DNA from: Hypericum androsaemum
Taxonomy: Eukaryota > Streptophyta > Magnoliopsida > Malpighiales > Hypericaceae
Assembly: GCA_963995505.1 (NCBI GenBank)
Contig: OZ023181.1
Span: 17,108,221 to 17,172,220 of the forward strand
DNA: 64,000 bases
Reading direction: 5' to 3'
Part shown: positions 1 through 13,250 of the stretch, in pieces
Layout: each line of letters opens with the position of its first letter
How positions within the stretch are numbered: the first letter of the stretch is position 1
Notes under the pieces: model-generated
What the model saw: only the letters and a program-made list of their open reading frames with translations
Told to the model about the DNA's origin: nothing
The model's database searches: none
Program-made: the position numbers and the translations under genes

Positions 1-1660
1 AGACTAAGGCTACGTGAGGACTCTCTCGGCCTACTCCCACTCCTTCCACGTGGACTGTATCGAACTCTGGCTCTGATCCCATACCAACTGTTCTCTCTGC
101 CGCGCCAGAATATTCCTCCCTGATTCCTCCCCTTTCGTCCATGCATTTCCGCCAGGATCTGCCCATTCCTTGCCGATGCCGTTCTCGTTTCTCTCCTCGA
201 CCAGGCCAACAACATCACAATTTAACTGAAAGGGTAGTTTTAATATTTTCACGGTGTGACACCAAACCATCTAAAAAAATATTTCTTTTAGGGTAGATTA
301 TCCTCTGGTCTCTGGGTTTGACGAAATGACCAATAAGATTCTTGCTGTTTCGATACACCTCTTTTCGTCTTTCAAGTTTGGTAAAATAAAACTCTGAGTT
401 CCCTATCGATTCCATCGTTGATGTCAGCTGTCAACACTATAACTTTTTGTTCTCTGCTCTTGGCTTCTTTGACTTGAGTTTTTGCAATATCTGCTCTTTT
501 TGCAATCTGTTGGCTTCTTTGATTTCATTGAATTCTCTATTTGTGTTGTTGGGTTAAGAGTTGGTGCATCATTTTAGGTTGAGGTAGCTCTTGGAGATGT
601 GAAATCAGATAGTTCAGATTATTCGAATATGTGTCTGAAAAAAGTTCAAATATCGAATAATTCAATGTTCAGAGTCGAACTTGGATGGTAAAATAACCAA
701 TTTGGATAATGCTTACTTCGGATAGTTTGGATTCTAATAAACCAGATGCTCAATCCTACTCCTACCATTAATATTCTCAAGAAATCAAAATAAAAAACTT
801 AGATCAAAATTAAAAAACTGAGATCAAAATCAAGAAACCTAGATGTTTAATTTCTCTGAACTTCATGACCTATTCTCCCATCAAATCAATAAACCTAGAT
901 CGATCGAAATCAAGAAACCTAATCTTTTAATTCCACCAAACTTTATGACCCGTCGTCGTCATTTTCAACTGTACACCGAAGTTTAATTCCAACCGAACTT
1001 TAATTTCACTGTACAACGAAACCAAAAAATGTCGAAAGCCGGCGAGTCATTTTCAATTATACACCCAGGGTTGCTCATGTCGTTCTCCTCCTTGTGGCGC
1101 TCTATGCCAGGCGCAGGAGTCGAGCCTCTGCCAAGCTGAAGCCCAACCACTGCCATCGAGCTGCGCAGACGAAGGAGGAGGTGGAGGAGCTTCACGGAAC
1201 AGATGCAGGCAGGGGAGGAGATTGGAGTTGGGAGACCGTCGGAGATGGGGGGAGACCGCCGTCGGGGAAAGATGAACTGGTCGCCGGCGTCGGGGGAGAT
1301 GAATCCTGTTGGGGAAAAAATTAGAATTTTTTATTCTCTATTTTTCAATTCTAGTGTCGGGAGAGATAAAAGTTATTTTTGGGAGAAAAAGAAATAGGTT
1401 TTTTTTAAGTATAGTATTGATATTTTTATGTTGTCGGATCAAAAATCAAGGTTTTCTTTATTATGGTAAGATAATATTCAAATTAAAAAATCTCATAATG
1501 CTTATATATATTTTTTAAGATGGAGAGGTTATATATATTCTCAAATTAGTACAACAGGCAAAGATAAAAGAGGATAGACTATACTAGTTACATATGACAT
1601 GTAAAAGTGATTAACCAATCTTACCTTAGAGATTCTATGAATAAAAATAAATCTTAAAAT
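1..1660. other. Non-coding stretch, no gene seen
   Basis: AT-rich DNA without a supportable coding region; the open frames are short and lack family features. The bases from about 291 (AGGGTAGATTATCC) resemble the outer end of the long-TIR element at 9848, so a worn transposon end is possible. No inverted partner was found. Confidence 0.5.
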
Positions 1661-3658
1661 TCAAGAAAATGCAAGAAAAGGTAAGCAAAAGGCATAAAAA
1701 GGTAAGAAAAGGCATGAAAAGGTAAAAAAATGTAAGATAAGACAAGATAAGGCAGAAAAAGGAAAGAAAAGGCAAGAAAAGGTAAGATAAGGCAGGAAAA
1801 GGCAAGATAAGGAAAGAAAAGGCAAGAAAAAGGCAAGAAAAGGAAAGAAAAGACAAGGAAATGCAAGAAAAGGCAAGAAAAGGCATGAAAAGGTAAGGAA
1901 AGGTAAGGAAAAGGCAAGAAAATGCATGAAAAGGAAAGAAAGGGAAAGAAAAGAAAATGTAAGATAAGGCAAGAAAAAGAAAGAAAAGGCAAGAAAAAGA
2001 AAGAAAAGGCAAGAAAAGATAACACAAGGCAAGAAAAGGTAAGATAAGAGAAGAGAAGGCAAGAAAAGGAAAGAAAAAGCAAGATGAGGCAAGATAAGGC
2101 AAGATAAGACAAGGTAAGGCAAGAAAAGGAAAGAAAAGGCAAGATAATGCAAGAAAAGGGAAGGAAAGGCAAGAAAAGAAAAGATGAGGGAAGAAAAGGC
2201 AAGATAAGGTAAAAAAAGATTGAAAAGGCAAGATAAGGAAAGAAAGGCAATTAGAAGGCATAAAAAGGTAAGAAAAGGAATGAAAAGACAAGATAAGGTA
2301 AAAAAAAGGCAAGGAAAGGCAAGATAAGGTAAGAAAAGGAAAGAAAAGGCAAAGAAAGGCAAGATAAGGCATGATAAGGTAAGAAAATGTAAGATAAGGC
2401 TAGAAGAGATAAGAAAAGGCGTGAAAAGGCAAGGAAAAGGGATAAAAAGGCAATAAAAGGAAAGAAAAGGCAAGATATGGCAAGAAAAAGTAAGAAAAAT
2501 AAAGAAAGGGTAAGATAAGGCAAGATAAGGGAAGGAAAGGGAGGGAAAGGCAAGAAAAGGAAAGATGAGGCAAAAAAAGGCAAGAAAAGGCAAGGAAAAG
2601 GCAAAAAAAGACAAGATATGGGAAAAAGGCAAGATAAGGGAATAAAAGGTAAGATAAGAGAAGAAAAGGAAAGATTTGGCAAGTTAAGGCAAGGAAAAGG
2701 CAAGAAAAAGAAAGATAAGGCAAGAAAAAGGCAAGATAAGGTAAGATAAGAAAAGAAAAGGCAAGAAAAGGAAAGAAAAAGAAAGACAAGGCAAGAAAAG
2801 CAAGGTAAGGAAAGAAAGGGAAAGAAAAGACAAGGAAAAGGCATAAAAATGCAAGAAAAGATAAAAAAGGCATGAAAAGAGAAGAAAAGATAAGAAAAGG
2901 GATAAAAATGAAAGAAAAGACATAAAAAGACAAGAGAATGTAAGAAAAGGTAAGATAAGGCCAGAAAAGGCAAGAGAAGGAAAGAAAATGGAAGAAATGG
3001 TAAGATAAGGCAGAAAAAGGCAAGATAAGAAAAAAAAGGGTAGGAAAGGCAAGATAAGGCAAAAAAATGCAAGATAAGGCAAGATAAGGCAAGAAAAGAA
3101 AAGATGAGGCAAGAAAAGACAAGATAAGGAAAAAAAAAGAAAGAAAATGTAAGATAAGGCAAGAAAAGGAAAGATAAGGCAAGAAAAGGTAAGAACAGAC
3201 AAGGAAATACAAATAAAGGAAAGATAAGGCAAGAAAAGATAAGAAATGGTAAGAAAAGGCAGGATAATGCAAAAAAAGCAAAGAAATGCAAGAAAATGAA
3301 AGAAAAGGAAAGATACGGCAAGAAAAAGCAAGAAAAGGCAAGGAAAATGCAAGCAAAGGCAAGCAAAAGGCATAAAAAGATAAGAAAAGGCATGAAAATG
3401 TATGAAAAGGAAAGAAAATGCAAGAAAAGGTAAGATAAGGCAAGAAAAGGAAAGATAAGGTAGGAAAAGACAAGATAAGGCAAGAAAATGCAAGGAAAGG
3501 CAAGGAAATGCAAGAAAAGGCAAGGAAAGGCAAGGAAAGGCAAGAAAAAGGCAAGAAAAGGCATAAAAAGGAAAGAAAAGGAAAGAAAAGGCAAGATAAG
3601 GCAAGAAAATGCAAGAAAAGCAAACACAAGGAAAGAAAAGGCAAGATAAGGGAAGATA
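1661..3658. repeat. 2-kb purine-rich decamer tandem array
   Basis: About two hundred degenerate copies of a 10-bp unit, mainly GGCAAGAAAA, with variants GGCAAGATAA, GGAAAGAAAA, GGTAAGATAA and GGCATGAAAA. The plus strand is almost entirely purine (A and G with isolated C or T). Because the unit is 10 bp and its complement has no stop codons, all three minus-strand frames stay open over hundreds of codons and read as a Phe/Leu/Ser/Cys/Pro/Ala decapeptide repeat. This is a by-product of the repeat and not evidence for a protein. The spacing of A-runs is close to one helical turn. Confidence 0.95.
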
Positions 3659-6600
3659 ATTATGATTATTTAGTTCTAATCTTTAATTAGATTATACTCA
3701 ACTTACTAATAAATTTAAATTTTCTTAATCAAAGTATACTCACGATAACATAATATAATTTTAGACGATTATGAGAGGAAGAGTGTGCAGGCTTGACTCA
3801 ATCCAAAAAATCAACGTCCGGAACCACAACAATTTCCATAAATTCACCACCAAACCGAGCGGACGGACGAACAAATGATAAAGAAGATATTTATTTCTTC
3901 TTTCAGAGTACTTGTACTAATTTTTATTTACACGAGAAATAAATAAGTAACCTTTTCGGTTAAATTTTTTCCGAAGATGACATTCAAGCGCAGAAATGGC
4001 GCGTGAGATAACGGGAAGCGGAACAAGGTCAAACCGCTGACCGTGGCGGAACGGGAATTGTCATGTCTGAAACGGCAAAGTGCAAGACAGGCTTGTTGTT
4101 GTTTAGGACAATTAATGATTCTAACGGGAGGGGAAGGGGGGGCGAGTCGTCCGCTTTAACAGTCGCCTAGGAAAGTGTCGTTTCTCTCGGTCGTCCCCCG
4201 ACACGTAGCACAAATTTAATTGAGATCTCCGAATGTCATGGCCGTGGAACAGCGTGAAACGTGATTCGTCTTGCTGTTCCCTCTCGAAGCCTGTTTTCCT
4301 CCGACCTGACCTCCAATATTTTTTACGTTAAAGTGGGCCACGTTGTCAAATTTTATACTTAAGACGAATAATATTTTATCTTTTGACATATTTTTAAATT
4401 GTATGCTTGGAAATTTCCACGTTAAACTGGCAGACGCAGAGTACAACGATTTAATTTATGAGTGAAAATTTTCCATGAATTTATTGCAACTAGATTTTAA
4501 ACTTGATATATGTAATAATGGTATAAAAATTTAATTTTAACATTGAATTTTTTTTGAGTTTCTTTTTTTATAAATAAAATCTACTTATCAAAAAAATATG
4601 TAAAATTTTAACATTATGTCATATAGATAATTAACATCTTTGAGTTTTTTTTAAACAAATTAAAGTCAATCAATGTGAACATTTTAATAGTGATAATGAA
4701 GGCAGTAGTTCATTATCTAGTTTTGCAAACGAATGCATTTTCCTTTGGTGGGTGGTAATATTTGCAACATTTCTTTTTGATTTTTTTTAAAAAAAATCCC
4801 GGGTATTCATCGTGAGTTGAGTACCATCGAGTTCTATTTAGAAGGTGACTCTTTGAATAAATTTTTTTTACATTTATAAATTGTAAATCTAAGAATTTCT
4901 TCGGTAAATTCAAGTATATCACTACTTAACTAACTCTCATTATATTCCTTTTCGACTTATGAGCTTCAAATGTAGGTACTATTGCATGCAATTAGAATAA
5001 CAATTTTGGGAGGGGAAGTTTTGGATTTTTCAAAGTTATCAATGAAACTGAAATCAAATTCTGTTTATAAGGTCATTGATAACAATTTTGCAAGGATGTA
5101 ATTAAGTGAATAATTAGGTGAAAGTGACCTAACATAACTTAGTGCATATAATATCTTAGTTATATATTATATAAGTTATTAGTGTAGTACATTTGTATAT
5201 ATTTGACGATATTTTTTATCTGTAATAAAACTAATTTAGAAATTAGCGCACGGGGTACGCAGATTTTAGAGAGGGAGGGAATACTCTCGTTACGTATTTG
5301 ATTCCATCAAATTTCTGACAGGGTATATACTATTTAGGGGCTCCATTTGAGTGCCCCACAACCATCAAAACAAAATGCATTGCTTGCACCGAAAAAAAAC
5401 ATTGTACAAATTATCGAGCGATAAAATGCCAAATCGTTATGATGTACATAGTGTCAAGTACTCATTATCACCAACAACTATGTATTAGTAAAAAAAATTC
5501 AACAGTCCACCGTCAACTTATCGCACTTAAAACATTTTTACAAAATTTTAAAATAATTACAATGTCGCAGCTGCCCGATAGGGAGTGATCTGCTATTATT
5601 TTTTATTCTTTTTTAAAATTCTCCATTTAGGGAAAAAGTTAGTTTGTTACTCATTTTGAAAATGTTGTTAATACCAAATGGTTGTCCAAAAAAATTGTAA
5701 GAAATTTAAATTTATTTAAAAAGTTATTGAGTTTAAATAAAAAGAGGAAGCTGGGGAAGCCCAAGAAAGCCCAAAATATCTCTCTCTCTCTCATCTGTTA
5801 TCCAACTTCTCATCATAATTGTGGCCGACTTGTCTGCCAGAAACGAACGCCGTACGTTTCCTTTGATGTCTCCCATTCTTCCTCTGCATACGTGCCTTTC
5901 CCACCCTTCCCTTATTTTATTTACTCCCACCCGCCCCACACAGATTCTTCTTTCTTTTTTTTCTATACCCTCCATGTAAATTATTCAAATCACAATCAAT
6001 TCTTCTTTATTAATTAATTCTGTGGGGCAAGTGTCCAAACAACCGAACACTTGAAACACGAGACGGTAAGTAAAAAAAATAATTTAAAAATTATAATCTA
6101 ACTCAAATATTAATTAATAAATTACACAGTTAGATAAGCGAAAAAAATGTTGACATTTATATTGCGAATGTACTGACAAGTAGCTATTTACGCACATACT
6201 CTTATGGTACTTGCGTACAAACTCGTTTTCTTTATTCATATTCGCCTAATTTTTTGCCTATTGCATTTAGTTCGAACACGAGGACTAGTACCAATAGAAT
6301 AATGCATGCACGGCAGTTTGTGAAAGTTATTTTTTTTTTTTAGGTTTGTCAATGTTTCTTAATCACCATTCACTCATCTCATGTTCCAATGAACAGAAAA
6401 GTCTTTTTAGTACTAAATTAGATTCACTACAAGACTTTTGACCTTGTTCAATTTGTACCGAGACGTAATAAGATTTTTTTTAACAATTCAAATTTTATTT
6501 ATTCAAAAATAAATTACATAAATGGTATGTAACTAAATTTATTATTTCTTACACCATATAGTGCTCCGGAACATTAATCGCCTAACTAAGCAAAAGATAA

Positions 6601-9600
6601 AAGCATATCTAAAGAGCATCTCTAAAGAGCATCGCTAGTTAGATATATTATCTTATGAATAATCTGTGGATGTCCTCTAAGATGATTTTCCTTTTGAGCC
6701 TCAAGCATCTTACCAGTTCACATGAAGAGAATTTACTGTAATCAGATTTCAAAAGTGAATATTTTCATGAATGAAAGTTGATTCAAATAGTAAAGAATTT
6801 AAATTCACTTAAGAATGTCTTGAGTTTAAAATTTAAAAATATAAAATATATATCCTAAAATATGGTCCGAAAATACTCGACTTTGAATATCAAAACTTAA
6901 ATAAAAAATGAATATATTTATCTTCACAAAAAAGTTCTTTAGAATGTAGCACCAATAACCTCGTATATAACTTAAGTATTAGTATCAATGTAACTAATTT
7001 TTTATATCTAATTCAAAATTTTAATCTTGTCTAATCATTATAAACAATGCAATTTAGTCTATGGTAATGCATTTAGATCTATATTACAATACAATTTCTA
7101 TATTTAAAAAATACCTTTTTTAGGTCAAAACGACATGAATATTTTATTAAGTGTGAAAATCAGTGAACAAAAATGTATCTAGCTTCCCCGACTAGATCAC
7201 ATTCGAGTCTATAGGAAGGGAATCTATTGAAACTGCTTGCTAAACCAGTGGGCTACCTGATTTATCATTCTAAGAATTAGATATAACTTATAATTAGGTA
7301 AATCAAACAACATAAATCTCAGCCTAATAACAAGGGGTTCTACTTGACGGAATACCAGGGAAGTTGAATATTTTAAATTACGATAAATTGTCCTAAGTGT
7401 TTAACACAACACCCGGTTTAGTCTTTACTATTTTCAATAACCTTTATCGGTACTCTTAATTTGAAATAATGCACCTCTCAGGTTCGTCGTCGACCCACCG
7501 CTGATATCATCGGTCAACATAATTTTTTAAATGACCATTATACCCTTCCAGAAAAAAAAAACTAATTCTTCTCTCTGTTGTTCGTCTTCGCCGGAATCAA
7601 AAGAAGACGAGAATGGCGACGTTGGGACCATGACCGCCAGCGACATTAGCTTCTCCTGCCTCTTCTTTTCTTGTACACCACGTAGCCGGCGACCATGACC
7701 GCCGCCGCAAGGGCATTTCTCCCGATTACAAGCCCAGCCAACAATTGTCTTCCGCGACCACTGCACCAACTAGGTTTACCTCATTCGATTTCTGAATTTG
7801 TTATTGAATTAATGAATTAATGTTGTCGGTCGGTTATGCTTTGAATTTGGTTTATTCTGTTATCGGACGATGCCAAGCTCCGGACTGGGTTTTTCCAGCT
7901 TGTCCGGCAGCGGTTTTGTTGAGAGTTGGTCGTCTCGGAACCGGGTTTCTTTCCCCTTTCGTCTCTTCTCAGGCTAAAGACCCCACCGGTGGAGGCCACC
8001 TCTTCTCTCTAACCGTCGACCACCAACAACTAATTTAATCTCCGGCGAGGGTGTCCGATAGGGAACAACGTGCTCAAGTCGAAACTTCCCGGGTCCGCTA
8101 GGGTTCATTTTAGTCGAACTTGATGGCCGACTCGACTTGGAGCCTCGGTTCATTTTTCATCATATGTTGACATTCACTTTATTTCGCGTGCAGTGAAATG
8201 AATGATCTTGTACCACTCAATATCATATTCGGATTTTTACTTATAATTTAAATCTTAAAATAATAAGTTTGTGAAATGTAATAGAAAAAGTCTAATACAT
8301 TAGGGACAAACCCATTATGAACCTGACCCATGTGCCCTAAAAAAAACTGACCCAATGTTTGACCTCTCTACACAGAGGGAAGGGAAAAGATAAAAAGAGA
8401 GCGTCGACGGTCGATCTCGATTCAAATTATTGGACGTAATTATGTTAGGAATGGGAACTATTGACTGTGTTTGAAGAGCAGTCCTCGTGTCTGTAGTCTG
8501 TACTCTATAAAGAAAATAATGCAGGCGCCAAACGTATTCATGTCCCAACTCCCAAGACCCCAGGATTTAATTAAAACTATTTAATAAAAAGCTTCTAAAA
8601 TCTCAATCTTCAAAAGAGCACAGCTCTTTTGATCATTGAAAAGCACAGGTCGAAACTCGTACTTCAAGCGAGAGAGAAAATTATTGCCGCACAGTTTAGA
8701 CGTCGAAATACACACGTTTAATGGGTAGAATGACAATAGATCTTATCACATTTTTCATGAATTGGTGATTCAATTCTAATCCTTTGTAGAAATAGAAAAT
8801 TTTGCTTGGTATTAAAATAAAGTTTAATACTGTATAAATCTCTAGAATTTATGCCAAATTTAAATTTAAAAGAAAATTTACTAGTGGAAATTTGAAAAGT
8901 GGAATTGTTTCCTAGAACTCAATAATTCTTGATGCAAATTAAATAATTATGAACAAGAATGCCCATATAAAAAAACAAGGTATGCAGCTACTTATAGTAG
9001 ACCAGGTCAACTTTTGGCTCTCGCCCACATCAGTTATTACCACATTTTTTTAGAAGTAAATTTTATTATAATAAAATATTTATGGCGAAAAAAAATTTTG
9101 TAATCTTGCGGCCGATGGCCTCTATCATAATTTATTTGTCTATATCTGTTTGGTTGATACAACATGTAACATAATATTATCTGGGCCCATTAATATAAGT
9201 TTAGGTTATGTTGAGTGATTGTAAAATTCTTGCAACAAATATATATATATTTTATATATAGTTATCATGAGATACAACCATAAAAATTATTTGCCATAAT
9301 TGTCCTTTTGGTGCTCCATCCTTAAAAGACATCATCATCGCCATCATTACCGGTCGTTCCTCCGTCACATGGTAGCAATGTTGGTTCAATTATTGGGAAA
9401 ATCATGTAGATGATCGATCATCCGTCCGTACCCGCCAGTGAAGCTTCCCAGCTGCCAGCATTTCAATTCCCTGGTTCACCTACCTAACATGCTGTTAATT
9501 AATTATCACCACTCGAAAAAAAAAACCACTCGGAAAGTGGGATGTCTTTTACGATTTTCTGACCTGTACGGTATTAACCAAATTAATTGGCTACGGATTG

Positions 9601-9847
9601 GTGGATGCAGTACGTAGCTGTTTCTTTTTTCTTTGGTGATGATTGTAATAATTCCCACGTAGCCGATTGCATGTTTTTATGGAGTAAAGTTTTATATAAT
9701 ATTACATTGCTCAGGAATTCAGCCATGTATTTTTCGTCAATTATTGTATCATTAAAGAAAATTTGTTGTGGTTGTCAATTGTATGTTAATGTTATTCTAT
9801 TAGGCTCGTCTAAACCTGGGAAAACAATCATATGCATATTAAAATTT
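3659..9847. other. AT-rich intergenic region, no gene recognised
   Basis: Six kilobases without a convincing coding region. Short open frames here have low-complexity composition and no recognisable domain. A TA-rich microsatellite lies near 9238-9262, and a worn transposon end at about 7377-7560 is listed separately. Nothing else can be supported. Confidence 0.6.
7377..7560 (+). mobile_element. Degraded Mutator-like terminal repeat, single end
   Basis: The run beginning CCTAAGTGTTTAACA near 7391 aligns by eye with the reverse complement of 42890-43055. Shared blocks include GTTTAACA, a TTTAGTCTTTAC-like block, a run around CAATAAC, and an ATTATACCC motif at the inner end. The copy at 43055 ends in GTACTTTTCC, which matches the termini of the long-TIR elements in the last 10 kb. 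No second end was found near this copy, so it is probably a remnant. Confidence 0.35.
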
Positions 9848-11215
9848 AGGGTAAATTAGGCTCACTTCCCTGTCCTTTAGTCACCCTCCTCCTAGGGTCT
9901 CTGATTTTTGAAAAGTAATTGTCCCGTCCCTAAGTTTTGATGATAATAGACTCTCGGGTCCTTGGAGCCAGAATATTCCTTTTTCTCCGGCGAACCCCCA
10001 CTTGAAAAGACAAAAATGTCCCTCCCACTTAAAAACAAAAAGTCATAACAAAATTTTTTTTAAAAAAAACTATCTTCTTTCCCAATCCCAAGCATGTTCA
10101 TCTTCTTCCTGGAAATCAAAATCTTTGAACTAAAATTTTTTTTTTCATGTAAATTGAACCCAGCAGTCCATCGCCATTTTGATTCACAGAGAATAATAGC
10201 TTCGATCCTTTTTGGAAATTTACATAAATGGGAATGTAATGAAATTACCTACAATACAGTTTCCTATTCTTCGATGGAGAAGTTGTACAAAGTACAAACA
10301 ACTCGTTACTTTTCAGGTTACCTTCTCGCTTAAAGTAACATGGCAGCATCTCGGAGAAGCTTCATAAAAGCTTCGTGTGGTTCTCTACGACTTGGTGTAC
10401 ACCGGGAGCGTGAACCCATCCTCGACGCCCTCATCGACTACCTCCTTCTATCCTCGACGCCCTCGGCGACCACCTCCTCCCATCCTCGATGCCCCTGTCG
10501 ACTCTCGTCGATGACCTCCACCCATCCTCGAGCGTGAATCCAAACAACCGCATTTTGCTCTGATTCCCCACTCCAAAACTCGCCGCTAGCCAGTCGCCAA
10601 GCCCAGATCTGGCTTAGCTAAACCCAGATCTAAACAAACCCAGCTCCTCGCTTATCTCCCCCACCATATAATTACCGATTGTGCCCCCACTATTTTTTCT
10701 TTTTTGGAAATAATCCGCATGAATTTTGGGATAACAAGTCAGAGATAACTAAAATTTATATGGAGGATAAGTTTGGACGAAATAGAGGAGAGAGAATAGG
10801 CATTCTGGATTTTCATTTTGGGTTCATAGGATACTTTCATTTTTCTCAAGTGTTCAGGGAAGAAAATTTCAATTGGGAATTAGGCCTCTTTTTAATTTGG
10901 AGATATTGTAATTAAAAGTGAGTGTTCTTGGTGTTGTAATTAGTGTAAGCTTTTTTGGTTGGTATTTTTTTGAGATTTTTCTTGTATAGGAAGAAGACGG
11001 AGAGAAGGAAAAAAAAGATTATTTATTTTTTAAAGTTAGAGGAGCATGTTGGTCATTTCAAGTGGAGGTTCACTGGAGAAAAAAGAATATTCCAGCTCCA
11101 GGGACCCGAGAGTCTATTATCATCAAAACTTAAGGACGGGACAATCATTTTTCAAAAGTCAGGGACCTTAAGAGGAGGGTGACCAAAGGTCAAGGACTAA
11201 AAGATAATTTATCCT
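9848..11215. mobile_element. Long-TIR element (MULE-like), 1.37 kb
   Basis: The left end (from AGGGTAAATTA) is repeated in inverse orientation at the right end (to TAATTTATCCT). The similarity runs about 180 bp inward and includes a long shared block around GATAATAGACTCTCGGGTCC. The arms are diverged but clearly paired. Flanking AAAATTT occurs on both sides, but it is palindromic, so it may belong to the arms and no target duplication can be assigned. The interior (about 10040-11040) has GC-richer patches such as 10380-10560 and no recognisable domain. Long inverted arms around unrelated interior DNA are typical of non-autonomous Mutator-like elements; the class is inferred. Confidence 0.75.
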
Positions 11216-11586
11216 AAAATTTATGACATAAATGGATTATGCAAGATTAATGGACCAACATACCTTGACTTAAAAATTTTTGAATTGAGAAATAGTCATA
11301 TGCAATTAAAGTATGAGACGTACATGGATCATGCAAGATTAATGGACCAACATACCTTGACTTAAATTTTCTGGATTATCCAAACAAGCCGATGGTGATA
11401 GATTTGAAATTTTGGGCAAGTGTCGATTTAGCGATTTTTGGAGTCATGGATATGTTGACACTTTTATTTATGTTTTGCAGTAAAAATATCAGAATTCAGG
11501 TTCACCGACTAATCAATTTGATTAGAGATATACGTGGAACTAATTAACCATTTTCTTAAAAATTGTACTGCTATTAAAAAAGGAGT

Positions 11587-11962
11587 GGATTTGGTCCTGG
11601 AAAGTCAAATCTAACCAGGACCGTCCTGGACGATTCATTGGTTGATTTAGTTATGATTCAATAGTTTACTTAGTTATTATTAAATAGTTTACTTAGTTAT
11701 GATTAAATAGTCTACCTAGTTATGATTCAATGGTCCGTTTTTTCCCGTCCCGGATAAGTCGGGACCGTCCCAGTTACGATTAAATAGTTTGCTCAGTTAC
11801 AATTCAATGGTTTACCCAGTTACGATTCAGTGGTTGTGGTCTTTTTTTATTTTGCCCCCCGTATTTCTATATTTTTGCAAAATAGTCCCTGCGTATCTTT
11901 CAATAAAAATTCTCCAGCACCGTGCTGGATTTGGCCTCCAGGAACAAATCTGGTCCCTATTT
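11587..11962. mobile_element. MITE-like repeat with internal 23-bp minisatellite (copy 1)
   Basis: The left end carries GGATTTGGTCCTGG. The right end carries GGAACAAATCTGGTCCC, which is its imperfect inverse. Between them are repeated blocks of about 23 bp such as AGTTATGATTCAATGGT and AGTTACGATTCAATGG. The same design recurs at 44928-45226 and 51718-52075. No coding capacity is present, and boundaries are approximate. Confidence 0.55.
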
Positions 11963-13224
11963 TTTACTCTTTGTTTAAGAGGTAGTAGCCCATACGTTTT
12001 AAAAAAATAAGATAAGCTTATAAGCATTTAGATACGGCAAGTAAAAAAACAATATTCTGTATCATCTCCGACGCTGTTGATGCATATACATGTGGTCTTA
12101 GAAAAGCAAAAGCTAAAGACAAACTCTCGGCTCCCATCTTCTATTGTTAATAACACTAGGTCGCTGCTCACTTTTTCAGTTCACCGTCGTTTCCAATGTC
12201 CTTCTCTGGTAGAATTTAATTTTATGCTTCCAAGCGAATTCTTTCTGCTCGAAAAGGAAGAAAAGCATTCATGTGACGGATTCCGGGAAATAAACCCCGG
12301 GACACCAAAAAAGGAATCCTGCCACCCCCTTTGATGATCCTTTTTTGGTGGAAAGCGTCATTGATATCTCTAATATCCCTTTCTTGATATGTGTTAAAAA
12401 AGATTGAGTGATTTGATTTTAATATTTATAAGCGTCTTTAGATACCGTGAAATGCAAGATCGTACCGAAATGTGAGATTAATATTCTAACAATACTCATC
12501 AAACGAAGTTCATTAGAAATATTTTAATCACGTGTCAAAATGAATTTAAACACTTCAGTTTGCATACCGTAGAATGAAGGATCGTGTGACATGTGAATTC
12601 AACTACTCTCGTACCATATTAGATACTTCATATATATCAAAACGGTTGATGTGCATGTGCACGTGCATGTGAAGTTTAATTCATTATAAATAAAATCCGT
12701 GCATCTGTTATATAATTAATTTTCGCACTGATGTTATTTTCGCCCCAAATCTCTCTTGGTCATTCATGCTATGAAGTGTAGATAAACTTAGTATCATTGC
12801 AAATTAAAACGAGACTACTATATCAACAAAGAAATCACAGTCAAATAGTCAAAAAAAAAGTTTTTCTCCGAATGCATAAATATTCACCATTATAGCTTCC
12901 GTTGCTTCATTCATGCATGATAATAAAGTAACGGAGTTTGACTGCCAAAGCTAGAGATAGTCAACGATGACTTCATTTTTCTCCTACGAGTACAAAGCAG
13001 ATCCCTGCAGGATTTCTCCTTATAAAAAGCCTGACAAAATTTGGCCATTATTTTGAGCCAACGATGTCAATCTCTGCTTTATCTTCTCTTTTCTTATCTT
13101 GCCAGTCAAAAGCATATATTTACATGCATCACATATTTCTCATACAGATATGCGTGTTTGTAGAGAATATACATATATTTGGGAAATAGAGAAAGAGTAT
13201 AAAAGGGAGGAAAGAAGAAAAAAA

Positions 13225-13250
13225 TTCCCGAAAATATACATTTTCGGGAA
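13225..13250. other. Perfect inverted repeat (hairpin)
   Basis: TTCCCGAAAAT at 13225-13235 and its exact complement at 13240-13250 are separated by the 4-nt spacer ATAC. One flanking A-T pair extends the stem to 12 bp. A TATAAAAGGG motif lies about 25 bp upstream at 13198. There is no attached gene; the hairpin may be a MITE relic or a small structured transcript. Confidence 0.6.

Noticed and set aside
1635..3644. Very long minus-strand open frames (up to 458 codons) rich in Phe, Leu, Ser and Pro, membrane-protein-like
   Set aside because: They arise in all three frames because the decamer repeat has no stop codon on that strand. They have no domain, no stable start and no codon bias.
9441..9470. 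GAAGCTTCCCAGCTGCCAGCAT, reminiscent of miR167 (GAAGCTGCCAGCATG)
   Set aside because: The match is broken by an insertion and I see no complementary arm that would form a precursor hairpin.
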